From Phycisphaerales bacterium (GTDB lineage: Bacteria > Planctomycetota > Phycisphaerae > Phycisphaerales > SM1A02), in NCBI GenBank assembly GCA_014238125.1, contig JABABS010000029.1:1-62711 (forward strand): DNA of 62,711 nt, in the 5' to 3' direction. This document shows positions 18,664 through 28,292 of this stretch, piece after piece (position 1 is the first letter of the stretch; each line of letters starts with the position of its first letter). A model generated the notes under the pieces. That model was not told the origin of the DNA and ran no database searches. It saw only the letters and a program-made list of their open reading frames with translations. Position numbers and translations under genes: made by a program.

Positions 18664-19456
18664 AAGAATGTAGCAGGATAGAGGATTCTACATCGACGTG
18701 CGTGTCATCCTCATGGGTATGCGACATGGAAATCCCCCATGCGACAGCAAGTCCAAGAAGCAATGAGATTGTGAGCGAAAAACGATCATGCCCGTGAAAA
18801 TGTAATTCTGGGAGAAGATCGCTTAGGGAAATACAAAGAAACATCCCTGCTGAAAATGCAATCGCAGCTGACATTGCTTCGGGTGATGTAGTTCCACCAA
18901 TCATAAAAATCAATACACCACACGGAACGGTGAGTGCATACATGACATTTATTACAATTAGTTTTGCTCTAGATGTTGAACCTACTCGTAAAAGTGCAAT
19001 CAATGTCAACGCATCAAACGGTTTATGTAACACGATTGCAACAAATACACCAAGTGCAATTGGCAATCCACCTAGCACCCACGCGGCGCCAAGTGCGATT
19101 CCCGCGAGTAAACTGTGTATTGTTAATCCTACAAATGCGCCTGCACCAGTAAGGCGATGTTCATGTTCACAAGGTGAACCATGTTGGTCATCTGCAACAT
19201 CATGACAGTGAGATGGAAGAAATCTCTCAAGCAAAAAGAGTGTGAGAAAACCTGCGAGCAGCCAGCACATCACTTGGTGCGAATCCCCTGCTTCAAGTGC
19301 TTCTGGGATGAGATCGAGGATCGCAACCCCTACCATCACCCCGCCAACAAAACTGATGGCAAGTTGCATTCTTTTGTGCGTTGGGCGAAAAAGCAAAGGC
19401 ACAATCCCCCCAACAATGGAGGCAATAACAATAGAGATACAAAGAAAAACGAGCAT
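18638..19456 (-). CDS. ZIP family divalent metal transporter
   Basis: A 272-residue inner-membrane protein with about eight hydrophobic segments. ZIP signature residues are present: HSLLAGIALG in the fourth helix and HKPFDALTL in the fifth, plus a His/Cys/Asp-rich cytoplasmic loop (SHCHDVADD, CEHEHR) typical of zinc carriers. Zinc or iron uptake into the cytosol is likely, though the substrate cannot be read from sequence. It precedes and overlaps ileS by 26 bp. Confidence 0.9.
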   Translation of the reverse strand: MLVFLCISIVIASIVGGIVPLLFRPTHKRMQLAISFVGGVMVGVAILDLIPEALEAGDSHQVMCWLLAGFLTLFLLERFLPSHCHDVADDQHGSPCEHEHRLTGAGAFVGLTIHSLLAGIALGAAWVLGGLPIALGVFVAIVLHKPFDALTLIALLRVGSTSRAKLIVINVMYALTVPCGVLIFMIGGTTSPEAMSAAIAFSAGMFLCISLSDLLPELHFHGHDRFSLTISLLLGLAVAWGISMSHTHEDDTHVDVESSILLHSYDTNSTKL

Positions 19457-19580
19457 GGCGAGGTGAATTATATGAGAATAAATAGTCTTTCCTGTCTTTT
19501 TAGCCTATTCATATGGATTTTTTTCTCGACTTATCAAAGAATAAATGGCATAATAAAAAAAGGTAAACTGAGGAGACGAG

Positions 19581-22500
19581 ATGAAAAATACTACATTTAA
19601 TACCACATTTATTGGCTTCTTTTTGGTTTTGGTCTGTGCTGCGAGTACTTTTGCTCTATCGCCACCTGCAAACGACTACTGTGCTGATGCTACCGAAATT
19701 TATTTGGGCACAACTAGTTTCTCAACTGTTGATGCCACTACTGATGGTGATGTCCATTCCACATGTCAACACGATGGTCAAACATACAACGACATTTGGT
19801 ACGGATTCACTGCTGGGTGTGACGGGATACTTGTTGTTTCAACGTGTGGATTGGTAGATTACGATTCCGATCTTGTTGTGTATCTTGGCGATGATTGCAA
19901 CAATCTTACATTGCTTGGATGCAATGATGATGGTGAAATTTTAGGTGTTGATTGTGCGAACTATTCAAGTTACTTGGAAGTCCCCGTTTACATGGGTGAT
20001 CGACTCATGATTCGTGTTGGTGGATGGAATTCGGGAGATTCTGGTTCAGGCGACATTCTCCTCGATATCGTTGACATCAAAGGTACAAGTGTAAGTTGCC
20101 CTGCCAACAATGCATGTGCTGATGCTATTGACATTGTTGAGGGTGATACATATTTCACAACACATGATGCCACAACAGATGGTCCCACCCATCCAACTTG
20201 TGAGACTGGTAGCGATGGAGGCGATACGGTCAATGATATTTGGTACCGGTACAGTGCGCCAGCAAGTGGCACCCTTACGATCAGTACTTGTGATCAAGCG
20301 AATTACGACACTGATCTTGTTGCATACAGCGGAACGGATTGCAATAATCTCTTTTTCCTAGGATGTAATGATGATTTTGGAAATTGTTTGTTCTATACAT
20401 CGACATTAGTTATTCCCGTGAATGCTGGCGAGGAGTATCTACTGCGTGTTGGTGGTTGGGATGGGTCAGAATCTGGTACAGGCACTCTTACACTTACACT
20501 CGACGCTTCTGCAGTCACGTGGGTGGGAAGCCCAGGTGGAAGTTGGTTCGATACAGCCAACTGGAGTTCCGGTGTTCTCCCCACAAATGCTGTTGATGTT
20601 GAGATTGACACAAGTGTTGTCATCGATCAACTTGGTGCAACCGCAAGTCAAGTCACAATTCAAAATGGAGGACATCTTGCAGTTGGTGTTGGCTCGGCTA
20701 CAACTGGGTCGCTGACTACGGACTTTATTAATGTCAATACCGGAGGTACACTTCAACTTCAAAATGTAACAAGTTCTATTGTAAGTTCTAGCATTCATAT
20801 CGATGGGAATCTGAATTGGTTTGGTGGCACGATTGAATGCTATTCGATTTACAGGCCATCTAATTCAATAAACGTCGGTTGTAATGGGTTCACTGCCACA
20901 TTGATCTTGGCGACTGGTGGATATGTAAATTGTGACACACTGAATATTTGCTCCGAGGGATCAGTCATTACTTCTGGAATCTCCTACTTTACTACTACTG
21001 TGTACAACAGTGGTTACCTAGAAATAAATGGAAGCGTAAATTCTGGTATTTACAACCAGTTTGCGGGTGGCTCATTAAAAATATCTTTGACTGAGTTCGA
21101 ATGGTACACATCCATAAATGGATCACTCATTGAGTTGGGGGGAACACTCATAGCGGAGGTTGAGGGTGGTGTTGAAGTTACAGATGGAGAGATCTACAAC
21201 ATTATTAGCGGTACGATAGACACGAATACTTCTTTTGATGAGGTTATTATTCAAAACGCGCCTCCGGGAACATCGTTTTTATTAGATATCAATTCTACTG
21301 CAGTGAACCTTATTGCATCTGTTGATACCGTTTGGTTTGTCGATGGTGACAATACGGCAGGCACTGGAACTTCTTGGGCAACAGCATTCTCGACAATACA
21401 ACAGGCACTTGCGATTGCTGCAAACGGAGAACAAATTTGGGTTGCAGAAGGAACGTATACACCAGGTACTCTACGCTCTTCGACTTTCGATATCCCCAGT
21501 GGTGTAACAGTTTATGGCGGATTCGATGGGACAGAAACTTCGATTGAACAACGCGAAATCAGTAGTCACCCAACATTTCTTTCTGGAAATGTCAACAACA
21601 CACCTGCAACGAATGACGATGCGTACCACGTAGTAACCTACGCCCCGTCAGAGTGGTTCTTCGCTGTTATTGACGGTTTTACCATTACAAGAGGTGCGGC
21701 AACAGGTACAGGGATAGACGACAACTATGGCGGTGGTGTCTTTATTCAAACAGGAACATTACTTATATATAATTCGAGTATTGATGACAATGGAGCGGAT
21801 GATCGCGGGGGTGGAATCTATGTTGATACAGGGAGTGTGTACCTCATTGATTCTGTTGTCTCAAATAATGAAATAGTAGATATGCAAAATGGTGGACCTG
21901 GTTTTGATGACTGGGGTGGCACAGGCGGTGGTGTATACATTAATAATGGCGGAATCGTAGCTACAAATTCGAATTTTAATTCCAACCGAGCCAACGATGG
22001 CGGTGGCGTTGCTGCAATGAATTCGGATTCTATTTTTTCCAATTGTGTATTTAGCGATAACTATTGTTATTACAAAGGTGCTGGTCTGTATTCAAATTCT
22101 GGTACGCTCGATGTCTTTGATTCACTCTTCGATGACAACCTTGCAACAGTAGGAATAGTTGGCACTGGATCTGGGGGTGGGATTCATGCTTTCTCAACCG
22201 CAACAAGAATCGAGGATTCAATATTCACAAATAATGAAGCAGCATATGGCGGTGGTGTTTATTTTGATGAAATCAGCATTACTCAAGTTGCATTTATTGA
22301 CAGATGCGCTTTCAGATTGAACACTTCACTTTTTGGGGCGGGTTTCTACGCAAGCGATTCTGGTTCAAACTATTCCTACATAGCAGACTCCCTTTTTGCT
22401 GATAACGATGGACCGACTCTTCATATGAGTGTTGATACATCTGGTAGCCGTGTGACAAATTGCACAATCGTGAACAACTACAACATTGGAGAGAAAGCCG

Positions 22501-25091
22501 CTCTCACTGGAATCATTTCGCTTCAAAACTCAATTGTCTGGGGAAATAGGGGTGTGTATGATCGTGGGTACTACAACCAAGTCAATGGGCCAATTACGAT
22601 CGACACATGCTTGATTGAAAATGGTACTGAATGGCTTCCGGCTGGATTAACAAATCAAGATCCAATATTCCGTTCAGAACTAGGTCCCGATGGGATCGAA
22701 CATACTGGAGATGAGAATTATCGCTTACTTCCAAGCTCTATAGCAATAGATTTTGGAGACAATTGGCTTTTCAATTACCCAAGTTCTGAAGATCTTGATG
22801 GGAACCCACGTTTTCAAGATGATCCGTATACAGATGATTGGGATCCGTTAGCAACACCAATCATAGATCTGGGCTGTTATGAATATACACCAGTTCTCTC
22901 AGGTGAATCAGGATACCGCATTTGGAATGGTGGAAGTTATGCAAATTTCGGAACTGACGCAAGTTGGCTTCCGGCCAATGCTCCAGGTGCAAGTGACATC
23001 CCCTACTTTAGTTCACGTGAGGATATACCACTCATATTGCTCCTCGAAGACCACACCGTATCGCAACTTGAAATTAGCCAAGATTTTTGCACTTTTGGCT
23101 TATTGGGTAACACGCTTACATTGACCGAATCAAATTATCCAAGTCTTTTGGTTGGGCACCATGTTGGAACTTCGAGCGCTATTGCCGCATTCCTTGATGG
23201 ACAACTAGTCGCAAACAAAGTTGATATCTCTGGCAAGAGTCATGGGAGTGTTGGCATCAATGAAAACGCTTCTATAACTTCCGCCGAGGGCGTGATCGTA
23301 AGGGATGGTGCGGGTTTTTATGGAGGTGGAACACTCTACGGGAACCTCTACTGCAGCGGCACGCTTACACATGACTCATCACACAAGTCATTCCCAACCA
23401 TTCATGGTGATGTTTCCTTGATGGATGGATCGATTGCAGGACTTGCTGGGTCTGGAACTATTCTGTCCTCATGTACACCGATCGACGGGGATCTTGCAAA
23501 TGGATACAGCAAAATAACTGTTGATGGAAACGTGGAACTAAGCGGGCTCCTGTACTTGTACCAAGGTCAAATACCAGTATCAGCAGGACTCTCAATCACG
23601 TTGATTGAATCCACTCAACCTATTACAACGCAATTCGATGCGATTATGTCTTCAGGTTTTGGATACGCCGACCTCGTTCCAATTGTCTCCTACACGAACA
23701 ATGTAAATGGCCCGGGCGGAAGCGTCATTGTGACATTCCAAACTGTTTCAAGTTTAGTTAGTTTTGGTGGAGAGGAACAAACAGGCCTCGACACCCTGCC
23801 TGCTGACGCAAAGTTTGCAGATTTCAATAATGACGGATACCCAGATATTGCTTTATCGCTTCCGGATTCGCCAATAAGTAACATCCTTGTGCTCATCAAT
23901 GGTGGCATGAGCGGTAGTTCGTGGAACGGATTTACAAGTTCCTACCAGATTCCTGTAGGTGATACTTCTGCAGGACTCGCAGTAGGCGACCTTGATGGTG
24001 ATACTTATATTGACATTGTTGTTACAAACACAGAAGACAATACCGTTTCAATTCTGGAGAATGTCATCGATACAAACCTAGGTACTGGATTCATCAAACA
24101 AACTGACATCGCGACCAATTGGTACGCACCGACTGTAGACACACTTCCAACAGATGTTGCTATTGGCAATTTTAATACACCAACTTCTATCGATCTTGCA
24201 GTTGCAAATTCAGGTGATGGGAAATTAGCAATTATTAATGGTCCAATTTTTGCTGCATCCTTTATGCCAAGTGGATCAAGCTATTCAACTGGTGGGGGCG
24301 CGAATTCAGTCGACCCAACCGATGTCAACGACACCAAAGACCTAGACAAAGTTGCAGTCACTGGAAACGGCGGTAAGACGAGCATATTCAAGTCCGGATC
24401 TAGTGGCCTCGGGCTCGTCCTTGAATATGGAGAACCAACTGTGATCGAAGTCGGAGATGGAATCGCAGAACAGATCATTGCAGATCTTGACAACAACGGG
24501 TATGACGACCTTGTTGTTGCAGACCCAGTTGGCAATTCAATAGATATTCTTCTTCAAACAGCAGAGGATGTCTATGCATCTCCTCTGCAACTTCCAGTTT
24601 CAGGAACAAACCCAGAATCAATTACATCTATCGACCTCGATGGCGATGGAGACCTTGACCTTGTTGTTGTTCTCACAGATATTTCATCTGTAAAATTAGC
24701 ACGCGCATACAGAAACGACACCGAGTTAGGCACAGGTGAGGCAATCTTCACCGATGTGGGGTACGAACAGGGTGCAGGAGAACTTCCACTGTTTGCTCGC
24801 TCAGCAGATGTTGATGGTGATGGAGCGGATGATTTGTGGCTCGCCACAGCAACGCCGCCATCATTTAGTGGTGTCGAGGTTGGTTCAACACTGACATCCC
24901 TAAACAACATAGACCTTGGTATCCCTTGCCCAGGTGATATCAACGATGACGGCGAGGTCGGCATCGACGACCTTCTAGCATTGATCGGTGCATGGGATAC
25001 AAATGACCCAGATGCTGATCTCAACAACGATGGCATCGTAGATATTGAAGATTTGTTGCTGCTCATCTCATCATTTGGTGCGTGCCCGTAA
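19581..25091 (+). CDS. Giant secreted beta-helix / FG-GAP / dockerin-like protein
   Basis: An 1836-residue exported protein. Signal peptide at 1-26 (hydrophobic FIGFFLVLVCAAST, cut near ALS). Two copies of an NDxCxDAxxI...TTDG module with DIWY(G/R) follow (about 30-165 and 175-310). Next come a WxGxxGGSWFDTANW beta domain, a POMP-type entry motif (VWFVDGDNTAGTGTSWATAF, about residue 590), a right-handed beta-helix rich in GGG(V/I)Y turns (to about 1080), another NG-GSY beta domain, and FG-GAP/VCBS-like repeats with DFNNDGYPD and GDLDGDTYID calcium loops (about 1410-1770). The end is a dockerin-like pair of EF-hand loops (DINDDGEVGIDDL, DLNNDGIVDIEDL) closing in FGACP. GAGGAG lies just upstream of the ATG. 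It is probably cell-surface or extracellular, with adhesion or sugar binding possible. No cohesin is encoded nearby. Confidence 0.85.
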   Translation: MKNTTFNTTFIGFFLVLVCAASTFALSPPANDYCADATEIYLGTTSFSTVDATTDGDVHSTCQHDGQTYNDIWYGFTAGCDGILVVSTCGLVDYDSDLVVYLGDDCNNLTLLGCNDDGEILGVDCANYSSYLEVPVYMGDRLMIRVGGWNSGDSGSGDILLDIVDIKGTSVSCPANNACADAIDIVEGDTYFTTHDATTDGPTHPTCETGSDGGDTVNDIWYRYSAPASGTLTISTCDQANYDTDLVAYSGTDCNNLFFLGCNDDFGNCLFYTSTLVIPVNAGEEYLLRVGGWDGSESGTGTLTLTLDASAVTWVGSPGGSWFDTANWSSGVLPTNAVDVEIDTSVVIDQLGATASQVTIQNGGHLAVGVGSATTGSLTTDFINVNTGGTLQLQNVTSSIVSSSIHIDGNLNWFGGTIECYSIYRPSNSINVGCNGFTATLILATGGYVNCDTLNICSEGSVITSGISYFTTTVYNSGYLEINGSVNSGIYNQFAGGSLKISLTEFEWYTSINGSLIELGGTLIAEVEGGVEVTDGEIYNIISGTIDTNTSFDEVIIQNAPPGTSFLLDINSTAVNLIASVDTVWFVDGDNTAGTGTSWATAFSTIQQALAIAANGEQIWVAEGTYTPGTLRSSTFDIPSGVTVYGGFDGTETSIEQREISSHPTFLSGNVNNTPATNDDAYHVVTYAPSEWFFAVIDGFTITRGAATGTGIDDNYGGGVFIQTGTLLIYNSSIDDNGADDRGGGIYVDTGSVYLIDSVVSNNEIVDMQNGGPGFDDWGGTGGGVYINNGGIVATNSNFNSNRANDGGGVAAMNSDSIFSNCVFSDNYCYYKGAGLYSNSGTLDVFDSLFDDNLATVGIVGTGSGGGIHAFSTATRIEDSIFTNNEAAYGGGVYFDEISITQVAFIDRCAFRLNTSLFGAGFYASDSGSNYSYIADSLFADNDGPTLHMSVDTSGSRVTNCTIVNNYNIGEKAALTGIISLQNSIVWGNRGVYDRGYYNQVNGPITIDTCLIENGTEWLPAGLTNQDPIFRSELGPDGIEHTGDENYRLLPSSIAIDFGDNWLFNYPSSEDLDGNPRFQDDPYTDDWDPLATPIIDLGCYEYTPVLSGESGYRIWNGGSYANFGTDASWLPANAPGASDIPYFSSREDIPLILLLEDHTVSQLEISQDFCTFGLLGNTLTLTESNYPSLLVGHHVGTSSAIAAFLDGQLVANKVDISGKSHGSVGINENASITSAEGVIVRDGAGFYGGGTLYGNLYCSGTLTHDSSHKSFPTIHGDVSLMDGSIAGLAGSGTILSSCTPIDGDLANGYSKITVDGNVELSGLLYLYQGQIPVSAGLSITLIESTQPITTQFDAIMSSGFGYADLVPIVSYTNNVNGPGGSVIVTFQTVSSLVSFGGEEQTGLDTLPADAKFADFNNDGYPDIALSLPDSPISNILVLINGGMSGSSWNGFTSSYQIPVGDTSAGLAVGDLDGDTYIDIVVTNTEDNTVSILENVIDTNLGTGFIKQTDIATNWYAPTVDTLPTDVAIGNFNTPTSIDLAVANSGDGKLAIINGPIFAASFMPSGSSYSTGGGANSVDPTDVNDTKDLDKVAVTGNGGKTSIFKSGSSGLGLVLEYGEPTVIEVGDGIAEQIIADLDNNGYDDLVVADPVGNSIDILLQTAEDVYASPLQLPVSGTNPESITSIDLDGDGDLDLVVVLTDISSVKLARAYRNDTELGTGEAIFTDVGYEQGAGELPLFARSADVDGDGADDLWLATATPPSFSGVEVGSTLTSLNNIDLGIPCPGDINDDGEVGIDDLLALIGAWDTNDPDADLNNDGIVDIEDLLLLISSFGACP

Positions 25092-25108
25092 GGATAAATG
25101 CAGTTAGA

Positions 25109-27745
25109 ATGATTGACATGACGCCTCAAACGGCGGCCTCGAAGAAGAAGAAGAAAAAGGCCCCAAACAACCCATGGTCAACGCCTGCGATGCAACAGTA
25201 TCGAGGCTTTAAAGATGCGCACCCAGAATGTGTGCTATTTTTTCGCATGGGAGATTTTTATGAAATGTTTGATGAAGATGCAAGAATTGTTTCCAAAGCA
25301 ATCGGCCTCACGCTCACGCAACGCGGCAACGGTATTGACATGGCTGGTGTACCCCACCACGCCGCAGAAAGATACATGCGGCGAATGGTTGAACAGGGAT
25401 TTCGCGTTGCAGTTTGTGAACAATTACAAGACCCCGCAGAAGCAAAAGGTATTGTAGAACGAGGTGTCACACGAATTGTGACACCCGGAACACTGATCGA
25501 CGATTCATTACTTATAGATAGCCAAACAAATCTTCTTTGCGCATTACGCTCAGACGAAAAAAACGTACACATCGCCGTTGCAGAAATCTCTACAGGACTT
25601 TTTGAATTACACAGCGTGGCACTAGATCGTCTGGGAGATTCGTTAGAGCGACTTGGTATTGCAGAAGCGATTGTAGGGGAAGATGAAGAGACAATAATTC
25701 CTATCATCGAACATTGTGGAATTGCATTAACAAAAAGACCCACGTGGCATTTTGATACAGCAGAAGGCAATACGCTTCTACAAAAACAGTTCGGAGTAAC
25801 CACGCTCTCTGGGTTTGGTATCGATGAAGACGCCCCTGTTGTTGGGGTTGCCGGTGCAATTCTTGATTACATTGGAGTTACTCAAGCATCAAGTGATGTC
25901 CTTGCGAACTTACAACCACCAAGTGTGCAAAATGCCGGTGACTTTGTTGCCCTCGATGCAACAACCATTCGCAGTTTAGAAATCGAACAAACGATCCGAG
26001 GGAATTCTGGAGAGGGTTCACTTCTTTGGATCATGCAACGGTGCCACACTGCAATGGGGAAACGATTGTTACGGCGATGGCTTTGCCAACCCTTAGCCGA
26101 CCGCGTTGCAATTGAAAAAAGACAGGAAATTGTGTCGATTTTTGTGGATGACGCAACACTACGTTCAACTATACAACAGAACCTCGATCAAGTACAAGAT
26201 ATTGCACGTATTGCAGGAAGAGTTGCAGCAGGACGTGTAACACCGCGCGACATTGTTGCACTTGGCAAATCACTTTTCGGATGTGTTACGATTGCAAATG
26301 AGCTTCATGGTGATGCACTCAAATCATTTCGAGAAAAACTTCGTTCACTCTCTTCACAACTCAAGCCACTTGCTGAAATGATCGTAACTCACTGCGAAGA
26401 GAACCCTCCTCCACACATGCGTAACGGAGGCTTGTTTGTCGATGGTATTGACGAAGCACTCGACGAAGCAAGATCGCTGCAACGTGATGCTGGGCAATGG
26501 CTCTCGCAATACCAAGCTCAAATTGTTGAAGAAACCAACATTGGGACAATGAAAGTTGGGTACAACAAGGTTTTTGGTTATTACATCGAAGTTTCAAGTG
26601 CACAGGCTGCGCGGGTTCCAGACAATTTCACCCGCAAACAAACTCTTAAAAACGCTGAGCGATACATCACTCCAGAACTAAAAATATTTGAAAACAAAGT
26701 TCTCAGTGCTGAGTCGATTGCCCTTAACCGTGAGCAACAACTCTTCAAAGAATTATGCCATTCGATCAACGATTGTATTCAGTTCATTGTTTCATTTGCA
26801 GATGTGATTGCACAACTTGACACACTTATATGTTTTGCAGATGTTGCTGTGTTGTACAACTACGTTCGGCCAAATATTTGTGATGATCCAATCCTTGATA
26901 TTCAAGATGGTCGTCATCCAGTGTTAGATCGATTATTGCAAAATCGGTTTGTTCCAAACGATTGCGTGTTACACGATTCACCCCTTGCACTCATCACCGG
27001 CCCAAATATGGCAGGCAAATCTACGTACATTCGACAAGTTGCAATTATTACGTTACTCGCCCATACTGGAAGTTTCGTTCCTGCAAAGTCAGCGACAATT
27101 GGTTTGGTCGATCGAATCTTTACACGCGTTGGCGCAAATGATGAACTGCACGCCGGTCAATCAACGTTTATGGTTGAAATGGTTGAAACTGCAAACATTC
27201 TCAACAATGCCTCGAGCCACAGCCTTGTGATTCTTGATGAAATTGGCAGAGGAACAAGTACACTCGACGGTTTGTCACTCGCCTGGGCAATTACAGAATC
27301 GCTTTCCGGCGTGGGGTGCCGCACGTTATTTGCAACGCACTATCACGAATTAACAACACTTGCTGATCGCGATTCAAACATCACAAATTTGCATGTCACT
27401 GTCCGTGAGTGGAACGATGAAATTGTCTTCTTGTATCGCATTGCTCAAGGCCGAACCGATCGAAGTTATGGCATACACGTCGCAAAAATTGCCGGGGTGC
27501 CAAAAAGTGTAGTCGACCGCGCGAATGAAGTGTTAAACACATTGACTGTACACAACGCACAGGCGAGCGAAGAAGCAACGAGTCATATTCCAGCAGAACC
27601 GCAAATGGGTTTGTTTACCGAGTACTTACCGAGCCCACTTGTTGAGGAACTCAAAGAAGTAGACATCAACGCACTCTCGCCGATGGAAGCATTTGAACTC
27701 TTGCGTGATTTCAATCGCCGTGCTTCTGGCGAAGACGAGCGCTAA
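25109..27745 (+). CDS. mutS: DNA mismatch repair protein MutS
   Basis: An approximately 878-residue mismatch-recognition ATPase. The mismatch-binding FxE motif is in FFRMGDFYEMF. The ATPase core has Walker A GPNMAGKST, the signature GANDELHAGQSTFMVEM and Walker B LVILDEIGRGTST; THYHELTTL follows. The open frame reaches back to a GTG at 25082 inside the preceding gene. I prefer ATG 25109 (ATG 25118 is also possible), since the conserved region begins after a Lys-rich stretch at about residue 15. AAGGA lies 14 nt upstream. mutL is not adjacent. The 3' end overlaps the convergent thioredoxin-like gene by 35 bp. Confidence 0.97.
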   Translation: MIDMTPQTAASKKKKKKAPNNPWSTPAMQQYRGFKDAHPECVLFFRMGDFYEMFDEDARIVSKAIGLTLTQRGNGIDMAGVPHHAAERYMRRMVEQGFRVAVCEQLQDPAEAKGIVERGVTRIVTPGTLIDDSLLIDSQTNLLCALRSDEKNVHIAVAEISTGLFELHSVALDRLGDSLERLGIAEAIVGEDEETIIPIIEHCGIALTKRPTWHFDTAEGNTLLQKQFGVTTLSGFGIDEDAPVVGVAGAILDYIGVTQASSDVLANLQPPSVQNAGDFVALDATTIRSLEIEQTIRGNSGEGSLLWIMQRCHTAMGKRLLRRWLCQPLADRVAIEKRQEIVSIFVDDATLRSTIQQNLDQVQDIARIAGRVAAGRVTPRDIVALGKSLFGCVTIANELHGDALKSFREKLRSLSSQLKPLAEMIVTHCEENPPPHMRNGGLFVDGIDEALDEARSLQRDAGQWLSQYQAQIVEETNIGTMKVGYNKVFGYYIEVSSAQAARVPDNFTRKQTLKNAERYITPELKIFENKVLSAESIALNREQQLFKELCHSINDCIQFIVSFADVIAQLDTLICFADVAVLYNYVRPNICDDPILDIQDGRHPVLDRLLQNRFVPNDCVLHDSPLALITGPNMAGKSTYIRQVAIITLLAHTGSFVPAKSATIGLVDRIFTRVGANDELHAGQSTFMVEMVETANILNNASSHSLVILDEIGRGTSTLDGLSLAWAITESLSGVGCRTLFATHYHELTTLADRDSNITNLHVTVREWNDEIVFLYRIAQGRTDRSYGIHVAKIAGVPKSVVDRANEVLNTLTVHNAQASEEATSHIPAEPQMGLFTEYLPSPLVEELKEVDINALSPMEAFELLRDFNRRASGEDER

Positions 27746-28283
27746 GACGTAATAATAATTGCACTCGTTCAAATTCGTTGAGCCATTCTTGCAACGTAGC
27801 GCTGTATTCATCTTCTGGTATATGTGCTCCGGGGATATCACACGCTGCCCCAAGTTGTCTTTGTGCGATAGAGCGATACCTAGTGAGTGTCCGATCACCA
27901 AGAACACTCACTGGTTCAAAGTCTTCTGCCATAAATAATACCGTTGGCACTCGATTTCCTGCATTAATCGAAATGGCTGTTGTGAGTTCACTAGCTGCAT
28001 CTCGATCAATCCATCGCAAATCAATCTTGGGTGATGCAGCAGCAATTGCAGCGAGCATTGGTCCCTGCAAAGAGCAGTCACCACACCAAATCCCAGAAAT
28101 AACGAGCACCTTCATTTCTCTTACAAAACTATCGAGTAATGTTTGCTGATCTGAGGCAAGTTTCGTCCGAGCATCATTATCTCGCCAAGGGCGTGCTCTC
28201 TCTTGATCACTCAGATATGCGTCGTACGTGTGAGCAGTTTGGTGGAGTTCCTTGAGTTTTTCTGCGTTAATTCCTACTGGCAT
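27711..28283 (-). CDS. Thioredoxin-like protein
   Basis: A 190-residue cytosolic protein, no signal peptide, with a thioredoxin fold around residue 60: MKVLVISGIWCGDCSLQGP contains the redox motif WCGDC, and VPTVLF supplies the cis-proline loop. About 50 N-terminal and 60 C-terminal residues extend the core. It probably acts as a thiol-disulfide reductant; the target is unknown. It is convergent with and overlaps mutS by 35 bp. Confidence 0.8.
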   Translation of the reverse strand: MPVGINAEKLKELHQTAHTYDAYLSDQERARPWRDNDARTKLASDQQTLLDSFVREMKVLVISGIWCGDCSLQGPMLAAIAAASPKIDLRWIDRDAASELTTAISINAGNRVPTVLFMAEDFEPVSVLGDRTLTRYRSIAQRQLGAACDIPGAHIPEDEYSATLQEWLNEFERVQLLLRLSARLRQKHGD

Positions 28284-28292
28284 ACACGCAGT

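Noticed and set aside
24950-25088. Dockerin as evidence for a cellulosome
   Set aside because: No cohesin, scaffoldin or glycoside hydrolase is present; such EF-hand ends occur on many unrelated exported proteins in this group.
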